A stretch of 64,000 nucleotides of DNA from Rhodococcus sp. ARC_M6. GTDB lineage: Bacteria; Actinomycetota; Actinomycetes; Mycobacteriales; Mycobacteriaceae. The stretch lies in NCBI RefSeq assembly GCF_022810305.1, contig NZ_JALGQH010000002.1:124001-188000 (forward strand). Direction: 5' to 3'. Positions 1 through 8,203 of the stretch are shown here, piece by piece (the stretch's first letter is position 1; every line of letters begins with the position of its first letter). The notes under the pieces were generated by a model. That model had not been told where the DNA came from. It was given only the letters and a program-made list of their open reading frames with translations, and made no database searches. The translations under genes and the position numbers were made by a program.

Positions 1-2
1 TG

Positions 3-770
3 GGCGGGTTGAGCAGTTCCACAGATACCGCCAGCTCGTCGACGGGCCTCGCCTCGGTCGACGATTGCACCGGCACTGACGCAAACAAGGACGTCAACTG
101 CCGGGTGACGTTGACCGTCGGCAGCCTCGACGACGTCTGGGAACAGCAGCTGATCAAGCAGACCGGGACCAAATATGTGCGCCCGGAGGTGGTTCTGTTC
201 AGCGGTTCGGTCAACACCGGGTGTGGCCAGGCGTCGAGTGACGTGGGTCCGTTCTATTGCCCGGCCGATCAGACCGCGTATTTCGATACAAGCTTCTTCC
301 AGCTCCTGGTCGACCGTTTCGGGTCCAGCGCCGGACCGTTGGCCCAGGAATACGTCGTGGCCCATGAGTTCGGTCATCACCTCCAGAACCAACTCGGCGA
401 TATCGGGCGGGCACAGTCCGACCCGCAGGGTGAGCAGTCCGGTGCCGTCCGCACCGAACTTCAGGCGGATTGTTACGCCGGAGTCTGGGCACATTACGCC
501 GACACCATTCCGGACGAGGTGACCGGACTCCCCTTCCTGAAGCCGTTGACGCAGACCGACATCCGCGACGCACTGTCAGCAGCGTCGTCCGTGGGCGATG
601 ACCGAATCCAGAGGGCGTCGACTGGTCGGGTCAACCCCGAGGGCTGGACCCACGGTTCGTCCGATCAACGACAGAAGTGGTTCGCCGCGGGATACAAGAC
701 CGGCCAGGTATCGGCGTGCGACACATACTCGGCACGCGACCTGAACAACCCCCCGGCGCTCGTCAAGTAA
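3..770 (+). CDS. Neutral zinc metallopeptidase, YpfJ type (5' truncated by window)
   Basis: This is the C-terminal part of a predicted secreted or membrane-anchored zinc protease; the reading frame is open to the first base, so the start lies upstream. The HEFGH zinc-binding helix is visible (VVAHEFGHH, about residues 118-126 of the visible part), and a downstream Glu-rich helix (TELQADCYAGVW) supplies the likely third ligand. This arrangement and the Cys pairs match the PF04228 neutral zinc metallopeptidase family; substrates of the family are poorly known. It ends shortly before a large inverted repeat that separates it from the regulator downstream. Confidence 0.8.
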   Translation, partial: GGLSSSTDTASSSTGLASVDDCTGTDANKDVNCRVTLTVGSLDDVWEQQLIKQTGTKYVRPEVVLFSGSVNTGCGQASSDVGPFYCPADQTAYFDTSFFQLLVDRFGSSAGPLAQEYVVAHEFGHHLQNQLGDIGRAQSDPQGEQSGAVRTELQADCYAGVWAHYADTIPDEVTGLPFLKPLTQTDIRDALSAASSVGDDRIQRASTGRVNPEGWTHGSSDQRQKWFAAGYKTGQVSACDTYSARDLNNPPALVK

Positions 771-778
771 CTTCGAAG

Positions 779-832
779 CCATCCCGCCGACAATTTTTTC
801 TGTCTTGACAGAACTTGTTGTCGGTGGGATGG
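779..832 (+). promoter_or_regulatory. Nested inverted repeats: terminator plus operator/promoter of the regulator
   Basis: The outer arms CCATCCCGCCGACAA (779-793) and TTGTCGGTGGGATGG (818-832) pair with one G-U. Inside sits a perfect 7-2-7 palindrome, TTCTGTC-TT-GACAGAA (798-813), which contains a TTGACA -35-like hexamer (805-810). The next gene's ATG is at 840, about 30 bp from that hexamer, so its transcript would be leaderless or nearly so. Inference: the outer stem may end the protease transcript and the inner palindrome may be an autoregulatory operator. Confidence 0.5.
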
Positions 833-839
833 TTTTGTC

Positions 840-1451
840 ATGTTGGACGTAGCAGTTATCGACCTGCCGGCCGCCGCGGAGGCATCCCTCGATCCCCTTC
901 GGCAGCGGATCCTGGCGGCACTGGTCACTCCGGCGTCGGCTGCCGCGCTGGCACCGCTGGTCGGCTTGACCCGCCAAAAGGTCAACTATCACCTGCGAAC
1001 CCTCGAAGAGCACGGACTCGTCCACCTCGTGGAGGAACGCAAACGCGGCAATATGACCGAACGTGTCATGCAGGCAAGTGCCGCGTCGTACGTCATCTCC
1101 CCCGCTGCACTGTCCGCCCTCGCGCCGGATCCCAACCGATTTCCCGATCAACTCTCGGCCCGTTGGCTCGTATCGCTGGCCGCACGAATTGTTCGGGAGG
1201 TCGGCGAACTCATCTCCGGTGCCACCGCAGCTGGAAAGCCTTTGGCGTCGTACGCGATTGACAGTGAGATCACCTTCGCAAACGCCGCCGACCGTGCGGC
1301 GTTTGCCGGAGAACTCGGTGAGGCAGTCAACAGCCTTGTGGCCAAGTATCACGACGGCAACGCAGATCGTGGTCGCAAACACCGTCTGGTCGTCGCACTT
1401 CACCCCAGCCTCACCATCCCCCCGACCGCATCATCCGAAACGGAGAAGTAG
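840..1451 (+). CDS. ArsR-like winged-helix transcriptional regulator
   Basis: A 203-residue protein with an N-terminal winged helix-turn-helix (about residues 18-70): a DPLRQRIL helix, the recognition segment GLTRQKVNYHLRTLEEHGLV, then a wing rich in Arg and Lys. No Cys-based metal site is visible, so a metal-sensing role is unlikely. The C-terminal 120 residues are typical of longer ArsR-like regulators that sit next to SRPBCC proteins. It lies 3 bp upstream of the SRPBCC gene and clearly shares its transcript. The perfect palindrome just upstream is a candidate binding site. Confidence 0.8.
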   Translation: MLDVAVIDLPAAAEASLDPLRQRILAALVTPASAAALAPLVGLTRQKVNYHLRTLEEHGLVHLVEERKRGNMTERVMQASAASYVISPAALSALAPDPNRFPDQLSARWLVSLAARIVREVGELISGATAAGKPLASYAIDSEITFANAADRAAFAGELGEAVNSLVAKYHDGNADRGRKHRLVVALHPSLTIPPTASSETEK

Positions 1452-1454
1452 CCG

Positions 1455-2171
1455 ATGTCCAAGAAATTCGAGATTCGTCGCGAAGTTGTCGTACCCGGTA
1501 CTCCGGAACAGATCTGGGCCGCCATTTCGGCTGAAACCGCTGGCTGGATGTTCCCGTCCCCTCTCGAAGTTCCCGCCGACGGCAGCAAGCCCGACAGTCC
1601 CGTCATCGCCTCCTGGGAGCCTCCCACCCAACTCGATATCCAGATGGCCGGCCCCGACGGCTGGTTCAACAACCTCGAGTACTTGATCGAAGCTCGCGAC
1701 AACAGCACTGCCGTCGTCCGGTACGTCCACGCCGGAGTTTTTGCCGAAGATTGGGACAACCAGTACGACGGCGCCAGCAAGCACACCGATTTCTACCTGC
1801 ACAGCCTCGGCCAGTATCTGCAGTACTTTGCCGGGCGACCGACCACCTACGTATCGGTCGAAGGCCCGGAGGCATCCGGAACCCCCGAAGCCATGACAGC
1901 GCTGCGCAGCGCGCTCGGCATCGACGCCACGACCGCGATCGGTGACACCGTGACCTTCGACGTCCCCGGAATCGGCTCCGTGTCCGCGGTGGTCGACTAC
2001 CTCAACGACTGGTTCATCGGGCTCCGGACCGACGATGCACTCCTGCGCTTCTACGGACGAAATGCCTTCGGCGGCAACGTCGACGCCGCACATCACCTCT
2101 TCGCAGACGATGCCGACGGCGAAGCAGCCAATGACGCCTGGAAGATGTGGCTCGACTCCGTTTACGCGTGA
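1455..2171 (+). CDS. SRPBCC (AHSA1-like) domain protein
   Basis: A 238-residue START/Bet v1-type ligand-binding protein. The start KFEIRREVVVPGTPEQIWAAI is the classic first strand and helix of AHSA1-like SRPBCC domains. Such proteins bind hydrophobic ligands or act as chaperone-like helpers; the ligand cannot be read from the sequence. It directly follows the ArsR-like regulator (3 bp gap), a common actinobacterial pairing. The stretch after residue 140 looks like a second, partial domain. Confidence 0.8.
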   Translation: MSKKFEIRREVVVPGTPEQIWAAISAETAGWMFPSPLEVPADGSKPDSPVIASWEPPTQLDIQMAGPDGWFNNLEYLIEARDNSTAVVRYVHAGVFAEDWDNQYDGASKHTDFYLHSLGQYLQYFAGRPTTYVSVEGPEASGTPEAMTALRSALGIDATTAIGDTVTFDVPGIGSVSAVVDYLNDWFIGLRTDDALLRFYGRNAFGGNVDAAHHLFADDADGEAANDAWKMWLDSVYA

Positions 2172-2378
2172 ACCGGAATCTACCCGCCAATCGCATGTGA
2201 TAATCCAGATTGTCCGTCTACTTCAACACGAAATGAGTGTGCTCCATGGGTTCAATCGAGTCATTGCGGGACATCATGAGCGGATTGAATGCGCTAGTCC
2301 ATGCGTGGGCCTGGATGGGCTCCGAATCCCTCAGCCAATCCATGGCGTCGCGCTAAGGTTCGCCGTTCGAACCGCAGC

Positions 2379-3779
2379 CTAGATGCCCTGCTCTGCTGAC
2401 ACCCGACCGTCGTCGATAGCTGTCAGCAGAGCGGTGTGATCGCGAGAATTTCTCTTGGTGTACGCCGCCGCGAATTCTGCGATCGCGAAGTCGAATTCTG
2501 TTCCCTCACCAAGATATTCGTTGATGGAAATTCGATCACCCGATCGAGCGTGAGCATAAGCCAACACTCGCGCACACAGGCGCCCGTACATCTCCATTCC
2601 TTCGGGTTTCATGCCGTCGATGATCGCGGAACCCTTACCGTCGCGTAGTTGACGAATGTAGAAGTCATGCTCTGCTTCATCCGGGCCTGGGCCGCGTTCC
2701 CACCCCAGGAAAATGTCGCTGCTGGCCTGCATCAATCGCTGACCGTTGACCACCCGCTCCCCCTCGTTCCGGAACGTCGGGCCGTCCACATAGCCGGCCA
2801 GAACTGACGGTAGTGCCTGCTTGACCTGCAGAATCAACGGATCGTCGACGTCGACGCCGTTCAACAGAATCATCCACGCCCGCGTGCCGACGCTGCCGAC
2901 ACCGACCACCTTGCGCGCAATGTGCACCATCTCGAAACTCTGCAACAAAACCCGACGATCCCACTGAAGCGTGCCGCGATAGGCACCGATTCGTTCACGA
3001 AGCACCTCTTCGGCCACCGTGAGATCCTGCCCCGCAAATAACTCTTCCACCGGAACGATCAACGGTGGATCACTGATGAACCGTCGACGACCGTCGACAA
3101 CTTCAGTGAATTTCGATGCGGCCTGGACGCTGTCGCGTCGGCGCGCTTTGTCGAGTGTCGACATCGCGCGATCGAGCATTCGTTTCTTGATCTGATTGCT
3201 CAGTTCTTCGAGGCCGTCCTCGGGTTCGATGTGCGAGTACCACACCGCTAAATTTCCCAAAGCGGCTTGCTTGGCCATCGTTTCCCGGTATTCGGCGGCG
3301 CAACCCCGCGTAATCTGTTTACGTTCCTTACTTGAATATCCGTTGTCTTTGCCGGCAATCGCCAAACTGGCAGCCAAACGTTTGACGTCCCATTCGAACG
3401 GGCCCGGATAAGTTTCGTCGAAATCGTTGATATCGAACGCCAACTTACGTTCCGGAGTGGCAAAGACTCCGAAGTTACTCAGATGCGCATCTCCACAGAG
3501 TTGGGTGTATATCCCGGAATGTGCACTACGCGAAAGATCGTCGCACATCACCAGGGCCGCACCGCGAAAGAACGAAAAACGTGATGCCGACATCCGGCCG
3601 TACCGAATCGGCACCAACTCGGGTACTCGACATTCCGCTTGAGTTTGCAATAGCGAAATCGGGTCGCGATCACTGTCAGCGAGGTCTGCGAGCGTCGCCA
3701 GAGGCGTCGCTCGTCGGGCCTGACGACCCAGAGCCTTGCGCTCGTCGACCGTGAGATGTTCAGTGCGCACTGCGGTCAT
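2379..3779 (-). CDS. DUF2252 family protein
   Basis: A 466-residue cytosolic protein of the DUF2252 family. Two segments, LCGDAHLSNFGVFA (about residues 92-105) and LAFDINDFDET (about 113-123), resemble the catalytic HxDxxxxN and DxD parts of aminoglycoside-phosphotransferase/kinase-like folds, so an ATP-dependent small-molecule or protein kinase role is possible but unproven. It follows the DUF1622 gene on the same strand with a 30 bp gap, so the two are probably cotranscribed. Confidence 0.8.
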   Translation of the reverse strand: MTAVRTEHLTVDERKALGRQARRATPLATLADLADSDRDPISLLQTQAECRVPELVPIRYGRMSASRFSFFRGAALVMCDDLSRSAHSGIYTQLCGDAHLSNFGVFATPERKLAFDINDFDETYPGPFEWDVKRLAASLAIAGKDNGYSSKERKQITRGCAAEYRETMAKQAALGNLAVWYSHIEPEDGLEELSNQIKKRMLDRAMSTLDKARRRDSVQAASKFTEVVDGRRRFISDPPLIVPVEELFAGQDLTVAEEVLRERIGAYRGTLQWDRRVLLQSFEMVHIARKVVGVGSVGTRAWMILLNGVDVDDPLILQVKQALPSVLAGYVDGPTFRNEGERVVNGQRLMQASSDIFLGWERGPGPDEAEHDFYIRQLRDGKGSAIIDGMKPEGMEMYGRLCARVLAYAHARSGDRISINEYLGEGTEFDFAIAEFAAAYTKRNSRDHTALLTAIDDGRVSAEQGI

Positions 3780-3809
3780 CTACCAGACCTTTCACTCGAT
3801 ATATGGTCC

Positions 3810-4229
3810 CTATGAACTGGGAGCGTCAGGCATCGCTCGCCCACCCGATCCGCGCGCCGCGCGGACCAGCAGCTCAGGGCCTGTCACCAATGCCTTGCGC
3901 CACGGAAGTACCCCGTCGATCTCGATCTGAATCGAGAGGCTCAGTACGGTACGGATCAGCACGATCATTCCCAGGACAGCCGCGTCCGTCAGTGACGGCG
4001 AGGACGTCACCGTCTTGACCAGATCTGCGGCGACAAGAATCTCGAGGCCCAAGAGAATTACTGCTCCGAGGGTTTCTCGGAGAGTCTTGAATGCCGATCC
4101 CCCGTCGCGTGTCCGGAACCATGATCGGCCTGCAATGACAAAGGCGAACAAGAACCCGAAAACCATTGAGACAACGCCGAGTACTTCAAACCATTCGGTG
4201 ACCAGCTCGAAGAACTTGATTGTGTCCAT
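3810..4229 (-). CDS. DUF1622 membrane protein
   Basis: A 139-residue integral membrane protein. Three hydrophobic helices are visible (about residues 16-36, 52-72 and 80-102) with a short charged loop, WFRTRDGGSAFKTLRETLG, between the first two. This matches the DUF1622 family in length and pattern. The function is unknown. It is probably the first gene of a two-gene unit with the DUF2252 gene and is insulated upstream by a strong hairpin at 4273-4313. Confidence 0.8.
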   Translation of the reverse strand: MDTIKFFELVTEWFEVLGVVSMVFGFLFAFVIAGRSWFRTRDGGSAFKTLRETLGAVILLGLEILVAADLVKTVTSSPSLTDAAVLGMIVLIRTVLSLSIQIEIDGVLPWRKALVTGPELLVRAARGSGGRAMPDAPSS

Positions 4230-4272
4230 ATCGATGATTCTCGAGGTATTTCGCGTGCGGTGTCAACACCGA

Positions 4273-4313
4273 TGGCCGCCCACCCCTTGCACTTTCAGAG
4301 GGGTGAGCGGCCA
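4273..4313. terminator. Terminator-like inverted repeat
   Basis: Arms TGGCCGCCCACCCCTT (4273-4288) and AGGGGTGAGCGGCCA (4299-4313) pair with one mismatch around a 10-base loop. It lies between the 3' end of the decayed gene at 4358-4676 and the start of the DUF1622 gene. There is no strong T tract on the minus strand. Confidence 0.5.
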
Positions 4314-4357
4314 CGATTCAATGGTGCGGCGGAATCTAAGGGGTCAAAGCATCGTGG

Positions 4358-4676
4358 TTACGATCCGAAGATCGCACCCAAGGATCCGAGAGATCCGCTC
4401 GCGGGCGGTGTGTTGTCGGTGATCTCGACCGTCACATTCTCGAGGATGGCCGGGGTGCCGACGCCGTTGGAAGCGGTCACCGTGAAGGTGAAGAACCCGG
4501 CCTTGGTGGGTGTTCCGGCCAGAACACCGGCCTCACTCAGTGCCAGAGTCGCCTACCACGACGGGGTCCGCACCTGCCGCACCCACCGCGCCGCCGAAGG
4601 CCATGGCGGCAGTAAGTGCGCCAACGCCCAATATTGCAGCGCCCGAGACCACCCAACGAAATTTCCCGCGCAACAT
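4358..4676 (-). pseudogene. Decayed secreted protein with half of a putative Ig (He_PIG-like) domain
   Basis: The ATG at 4676 opens a signal peptide (MLRGKFRWVVSGAAILGVGA, then an Ala-rich stretch) that ends in frame at 4533 after GDSGTE. In the next frame the sequence continues as LSEAGVLAGTPTKAGFFTF and then TVTASNGVGTPAILENVTVE, the second half of a bacterial Ig-like putative domain, and ends NTPPASGSLGSLGAIFGS at a TAA at 4358. The frame switch and the missing first half of the domain point to an internal deletion plus frameshift. The GSLGS-type tail recurs at two other loci here. Confidence 0.6.
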
Positions 4677-4853
4677 GTGCCACGTGCCGATCATCAAGTC
4701 GGTGCAGAGTTGAGCTACGGTGAGAAAATGACTACAACTCTTCTTCGAAAGAATGTCTCGGCCCGCTGATCTGTCAGCGGCGAGTGCACACACTGCACTC
4801 CCGCTGCCGCACAATCGCGGACTTCAATATCCGCCCAGGCTGGTGGAGGCGTC

Positions 4854-5888
4854 ATGACCGCCTGGATCGAAGTACTCATCGCCATGGTCGACGGACCACA
4901 ACACCCTGTCTCCGGCGTCGTGAAGCCTTATCGCAACACCGACGAACCACTCCATCTGCATTACGGCAGTTACGGCGAAGAACCGATACTGCTGGTCCTT
5001 CCTCCCTGCGGAATCCGACTGTCGCGCTGGGGAAACCGATTCCGGATCGAGTCTCTCGATGGTGCGTTGATGCTCTGCGCCGACGGTACGACGGTGTGGG
5101 ACTTCCGCGACAATCTGGATCGACCACGCCAAACCAAGCAAACGAGGATGTACTTCTTCGGCCCTGGCCGTGCACTCGTGCTGGGTCACTCAGCCGAACA
5201 CTGGGTGGGTGAGCGAGCGCCAAAACCTATCGGTCCTGTCTCTGACCTCGAGTTTCTCGGACGCCGATGCTGGTCCGTCACGCTCGCCGCCGGCACGGAC
5301 AGACGACGCAGACGCCACGTCGATCAAGAGTTCATCGTGGACGCCGAAACCGGCGCCGTCGTGGCACAACATTCGACAGACGGAATCGAAGGTGCCGCGT
5401 ATATCGATCTCGCCGTCACCGACACCATTGACCCGGATTTGTTCCGCTGGGACGGGCCAGTAGTCACCGACGAGGATTCAAGGCAACTCGCCGGCCGTCC
5501 GTCACCGAACAAACAACAACTGGGCGCGGAGTGGTTCCGTAAAAATGTCACTCCCGATCCGATCGAAGTACCTGTCCACCTTGATCTGTCCACCTACGCG
5601 GCCGACGTTGACTCCAGAACCGGGGAGTTCAGAGCCTATCTCGGCCATACGGCAGCGAACGAGCAATCTGCGTGGATCGCTCGCCGGGCCCGTTCCACGG
5701 AGCCATGGATGATCGCGGTGCCCCAGTATCAGATCCTTTGGTCTACACACGATTTCGATTGGACTGCGGTGATTTACCACGGCCGGCTCGACGACGACGC
5801 CGCGCGTCGTATCCAAAGATGGCTGCATCCGAACGACGCCGTGTTGGGCACCCCGCCCGTTGCACCGCAAGCGGATTCCGGGCTGTGA
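4854..5888 (+). CDS. Uncharacterised protein, possible LolA/LppX-like fold (paralogue of 44595-45569)
   Basis: A 344-residue protein without an obvious signal peptide. It shares order and motifs with the 324-residue protein at 44595-45569: the start MTAWIEVL / MVTWTEVL, then the segments VWDF.RD, LGRRCWSV / LGRACWTV, (I)VDAETG, DLFRW.GP.V.DED / GLFTWTGPSVSDED, and a C-terminal W.TP/HDFDWA/T followed by a final helix and LHP. The VDAETG strand and overall layout resemble lipoprotein-carrier-like beta folds, but this is a guess. The ATG has a GGAGG Shine-Dalgarno. No function is assigned. Confidence 0.65.
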   Translation: MTAWIEVLIAMVDGPQHPVSGVVKPYRNTDEPLHLHYGSYGEEPILLVLPPCGIRLSRWGNRFRIESLDGALMLCADGTTVWDFRDNLDRPRQTKQTRMYFFGPGRALVLGHSAEHWVGERAPKPIGPVSDLEFLGRRCWSVTLAAGTDRRRRRHVDQEFIVDAETGAVVAQHSTDGIEGAAYIDLAVTDTIDPDLFRWDGPVVTDEDSRQLAGRPSPNKQQLGAEWFRKNVTPDPIEVPVHLDLSTYAADVDSRTGEFRAYLGHTAANEQSAWIARRARSTEPWMIAVPQYQILWSTHDFDWTAVIYHGRLDDDAARRIQRWLHPNDAVLGTPPVAPQADSGL

Positions 5889-6180
5889 AACGTACCGAAA
5901 GCCCCGTCGCAAGCTCCGCGTCTTTGTGCCGGGTTGGGTGATCGACGACGGATCCTTTCCGCGGGCGTCGTCGGGCGACACAGTCGATGTACTGCTCGAA
6001 TTCACTGCAGCCGGCGAATTCCCTTCGCCTACAGACGAAACTGTTGATGCAATCGCCCGCCCCGTCTACGGGCGGGAGCCGGTTGAACACCCGGCGGTGC
6101 GAGCGTGCTGCACGAAGGCAACGTGTATCTGCTCGGCCGCCCAGAATCCGGCTTGTATTCCGACCGCCGGTACGGCGTAG
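5860..6180 (+). pseudogene. Possible truncated gene fragment
   Basis: About 60 residues of convincing coding character are visible, starting near 5910: LRVFVPGWVIDDGSFPRASS followed by GDTVDVLLEFTAAGEF, then an Arg/Pro-rich segment ending near YGREPVEHPAV (about 6098). After that the frame turns into a Cys-rich shadow and stops at 6180. No good start or full-length 3' end is present, and the frame runs into the end of the preceding gene. I read it as a 5' remnant of a lost gene; an unrecognised small protein is the alternative. Confidence 0.3.
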
Positions 6181-6320
6181 TTGATCGCCAGGCACATCAC
6201 CACCCCGTTCGAGTTCTCGACAATAAGTCGCGCAAACTCGAACGTGTCACCGACGCCCCGACCGTACAAAGTGCAGGCTCTGGTCGGTCGGGCCGATCGC
6301 GCCACCACAACCGAAGGCAC
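6066..6320 (-). pseudogene. Possible DUF732-like remnant
   Basis: On the minus strand a short frame reads ACTLYGRGVGDTFEFARLIV, ENSNGVV, then AINYAVPAVGIQAGF. The spacing of a Cys, a Gly-rich turn, a D/V helix and a final A..A..A helix recalls DUF732 proteins, which normally have a signal peptide and a closing Cys-Pro. Both are missing here. It overlaps the plus-strand fragment, so 5889-6441 appears to be a scar holding two gene pieces. Low confidence. Confidence 0.22.
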
Positions 6321-6441
6321 TCGATGAATGGTCTACAACATAGTTATCATCGTCGAAAAGCCTGATGGGACAAGACAACCCATTGCCCGGGGGCACCGTA
6401 CGGTCGGCGCAGTGCATCGGAGCCGATAAAGGGCCGGGTCA

Positions 6442-6819
6442 CTACATCAAGGTCTTCATCTTGAGCGCGTTGAACTCGTCTTCATTGATTGCACCGGAAT
6501 CGAGCAGTGCCTTGGCATCCGAAATATGGTCGGCCGGAGACTTTCCCGCGACGTTCCGAACGTAATTTTCCTGCGCGTGCATCTGTTGCTTCGCCACGGC
6601 CATCGACCGCCGGGCCATACCATCGCCGCGGGCAACGACGTAGATCATCGCCGACAGGAAGGGAATGACAAAGAGGAAAACGATCCACATTGCCTTGATC
6701 CAACCGGAGGTGTCGTGATCTCTGAACAAGTCGGTAATGATCGAGAACAACACGCTCAAATAGGCGACAAAGGCGAAACAGACGAAGATAAACCAGAAAA
6801 ACTCCCAAAAACCTTCCAT
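6442..6819 (-). CDS. PLDc_N (phospholipase D N-terminal-like) membrane protein with SHOCT domain
   Basis: A 125-residue membrane protein with two hydrophobic helices (about residues 5-28 and 41-62) flanking the conserved DLFRDHDTSGWIKAMW loop, as in the PLDc_N family. A C-terminal SHOCT-type helical hairpin follows (about 93-124: DHISDAKALLDSGAINEDEF). SHOCT domains mediate oligomerisation or peptide binding. A paralogue without SHOCT is at 12768-13016. No enzymatic residues are present. Confidence 0.8.
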   Translation of the reverse strand: MEGFWEFFWFIFVCFAFVAYLSVLFSIITDLFRDHDTSGWIKAMWIVFLFVIPFLSAMIYVVARGDGMARRSMAVAKQQMHAQENYVRNVAGKSPADHISDAKALLDSGAINEDEFNALKMKTLM

Positions 6820-6941
6820 GTCAATGCTCCGTACACTCGCTGATCACGGCTTTTCAGTATGCGCTGACAACATTGGCCGCGGCTAGGGGTCTTCCTCAGC
6901 AAAGGATCGGGTACAGCCGAGACGCGTTATCGCCGTGATTA

Positions 6942-7154
6942 TCACGAGGCACTCTCCGACGTCCAGTCAGCAATGTCGCGTCGGGCCGCCTTTTCTACGA
7001 GGAGTGGCACAAAATCACGTATTCGCCCGCCGGCCAAGCGGCTGTAAACAATCCGCACGTCGTGTTCGATTTCCGTAGGTGAGACCGCCGGGTACCGGGC
7101 GATCAGGCGCGAGATTATGCGTTCGACCTGGAGTAACTCGTCGTCGACGGTCAT
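6942..7154 (-). CDS. Small three-helix bundle protein
   Basis: A 70-residue soluble helical protein. The pattern is an N-terminal ISRLIARYPAVSPTEIEHDV segment followed by YSRLAGGRIRDFVPLLVEKAARRDI. This matches the widespread small actinobacterial three-helix-bundle dimerisation proteins (ARYPAV...IRDFVPLLVE..AR). Family members often lie in stress or dormancy gene sets, but no partner is known. It is transcribed towards the PLDc_N/SHOCT gene. Confidence 0.7.
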   Translation of the reverse strand: MTVDDELLQVERIISRLIARYPAVSPTEIEHDVRIVYSRLAGGRIRDFVPLLVEKAARRDIADWTSESAS

Positions 7155-7321
7155 CAGCTAATCGTCTGCCTGAACATCGGTCACGGTCAAGAGTCGAAAC
7201 AGATTCGAATACAACACGATTAGGTTGCGACGACTGCGGAGTAGGTTGACCGGCCACTGGGCATGCTGCGAGGAGAAGACCTACGCACAAATGTCCGCGC
7301 ACGGGACGCCGAGGAGCGACA

Positions 7322-8173
7322 GTGGGCAAGAACTCGAAGCACCGCGAACAAAAGAATTCCGAACTCGAGATGTCCCGGCCTGACCCTGTCGTGCCCTCCG
7401 AGCCCATGAAGTACAAGGAATATCGCCGCGATCTCAAGCCGATCCAAGCCGAACTCGTCGCCCTGCAGGAATGGGTCAAGGCGTCCGGCGCAAAGGTCTG
7501 CATCGTGTTCGAGGGCCGCGATACTGCCGGCAAGGGTGGAGTGATCAAAGCGATCACCGAACGAGTGAGTCCGCGGGTGTTCCGAGTAGTCGCCCTACCT
7601 GCCCCGACCGCGCGCGAGCGATCGCAGATGTACGTGCAGCGGTACATTCCGCATCTTCCGGCGGCCGGGGAGATCGTCATCTTCGACCGCAGTTGGTACA
7701 ACCGCGCCGGAGTCGAACGAGTAATGGGATTTTGCACCGACGAGCAAGCCCGTCAGTTCCTCCAATTGATCCCGACGGTCGAACGCGCGATCGTGGAATC
7801 CGGCGTCATCCTGCTGAAATACTGGCTCGAAGTGAGCGAGGAGCAGCAGATGCTGCGTCTGCAAAGCCGGATCGACGACCCCCGGAAAACCTGGAAACTC
7901 TCCGACCTCGATCTGAAGTCGTACAGCCGTTGGTACGACTATTCACGCGCGCGTGACGAGATGTTCCGCTTCACCGATACCGGTTGGGCGCCCTGGTTTG
8001 TCGCGTTGACCGACGACAAGAAACGCGGACGGCTCAACATCATCAGCCACATATTGAGCCAGATCCAGTACGAACCGTTGGAACGCCCCGATGTCTCTCT
8101 GCCGAAGCGGCAGAAACCCCAAGGCTACGAGACGCCGCCGCAACCGCTGCACTGGATTCCGACACCCTACTGA
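7322..8173 (+). CDS. ppk2: Polyphosphate kinase 2
   Basis: A 283-residue class I PPK2, the expected length for a single-domain enzyme. It transfers phosphate between polyphosphate and nucleoside di- or triphosphates in the cytosol. The Walker A-like motif FEGRDTAGKGG is at residues 63-73, and the Walker B/lid region DRSWYNRAGVERVMGFC lies near residues 120-140. The start is a GTG preceded by GAGGAGCGACA. The P-type ATPase gene follows after 30 bp, so this may be an energy and ion homeostasis unit. Confidence 0.92.
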   Translation: MGKNSKHREQKNSELEMSRPDPVVPSEPMKYKEYRRDLKPIQAELVALQEWVKASGAKVCIVFEGRDTAGKGGVIKAITERVSPRVFRVVALPAPTARERSQMYVQRYIPHLPAAGEIVIFDRSWYNRAGVERVMGFCTDEQARQFLQLIPTVERAIVESGVILLKYWLEVSEEQQMLRLQSRIDDPRKTWKLSDLDLKSYSRWYDYSRARDEMFRFTDTGWAPWFVALTDDKKRGRLNIISHILSQIQYEPLERPDVSLPKRQKPQGYETPPQPLHWIPTPY

Positions 8174-8203
8174 CGGTTCCAACCCGGGAAAGGTCGTGCG
8201 GTC

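Noticed and set aside
576-1403. Long minus-strand frame over the ArsR-like gene
   Set aside because: The plus-strand regulator has a clear helix-turn-helix and the minus frame has none.
6820-7321. DosR-type boxes in front of the PPK2/ATPase block
   Set aside because: I looked for GGGACTT...GTCCC patterns and saw none that were convincing.
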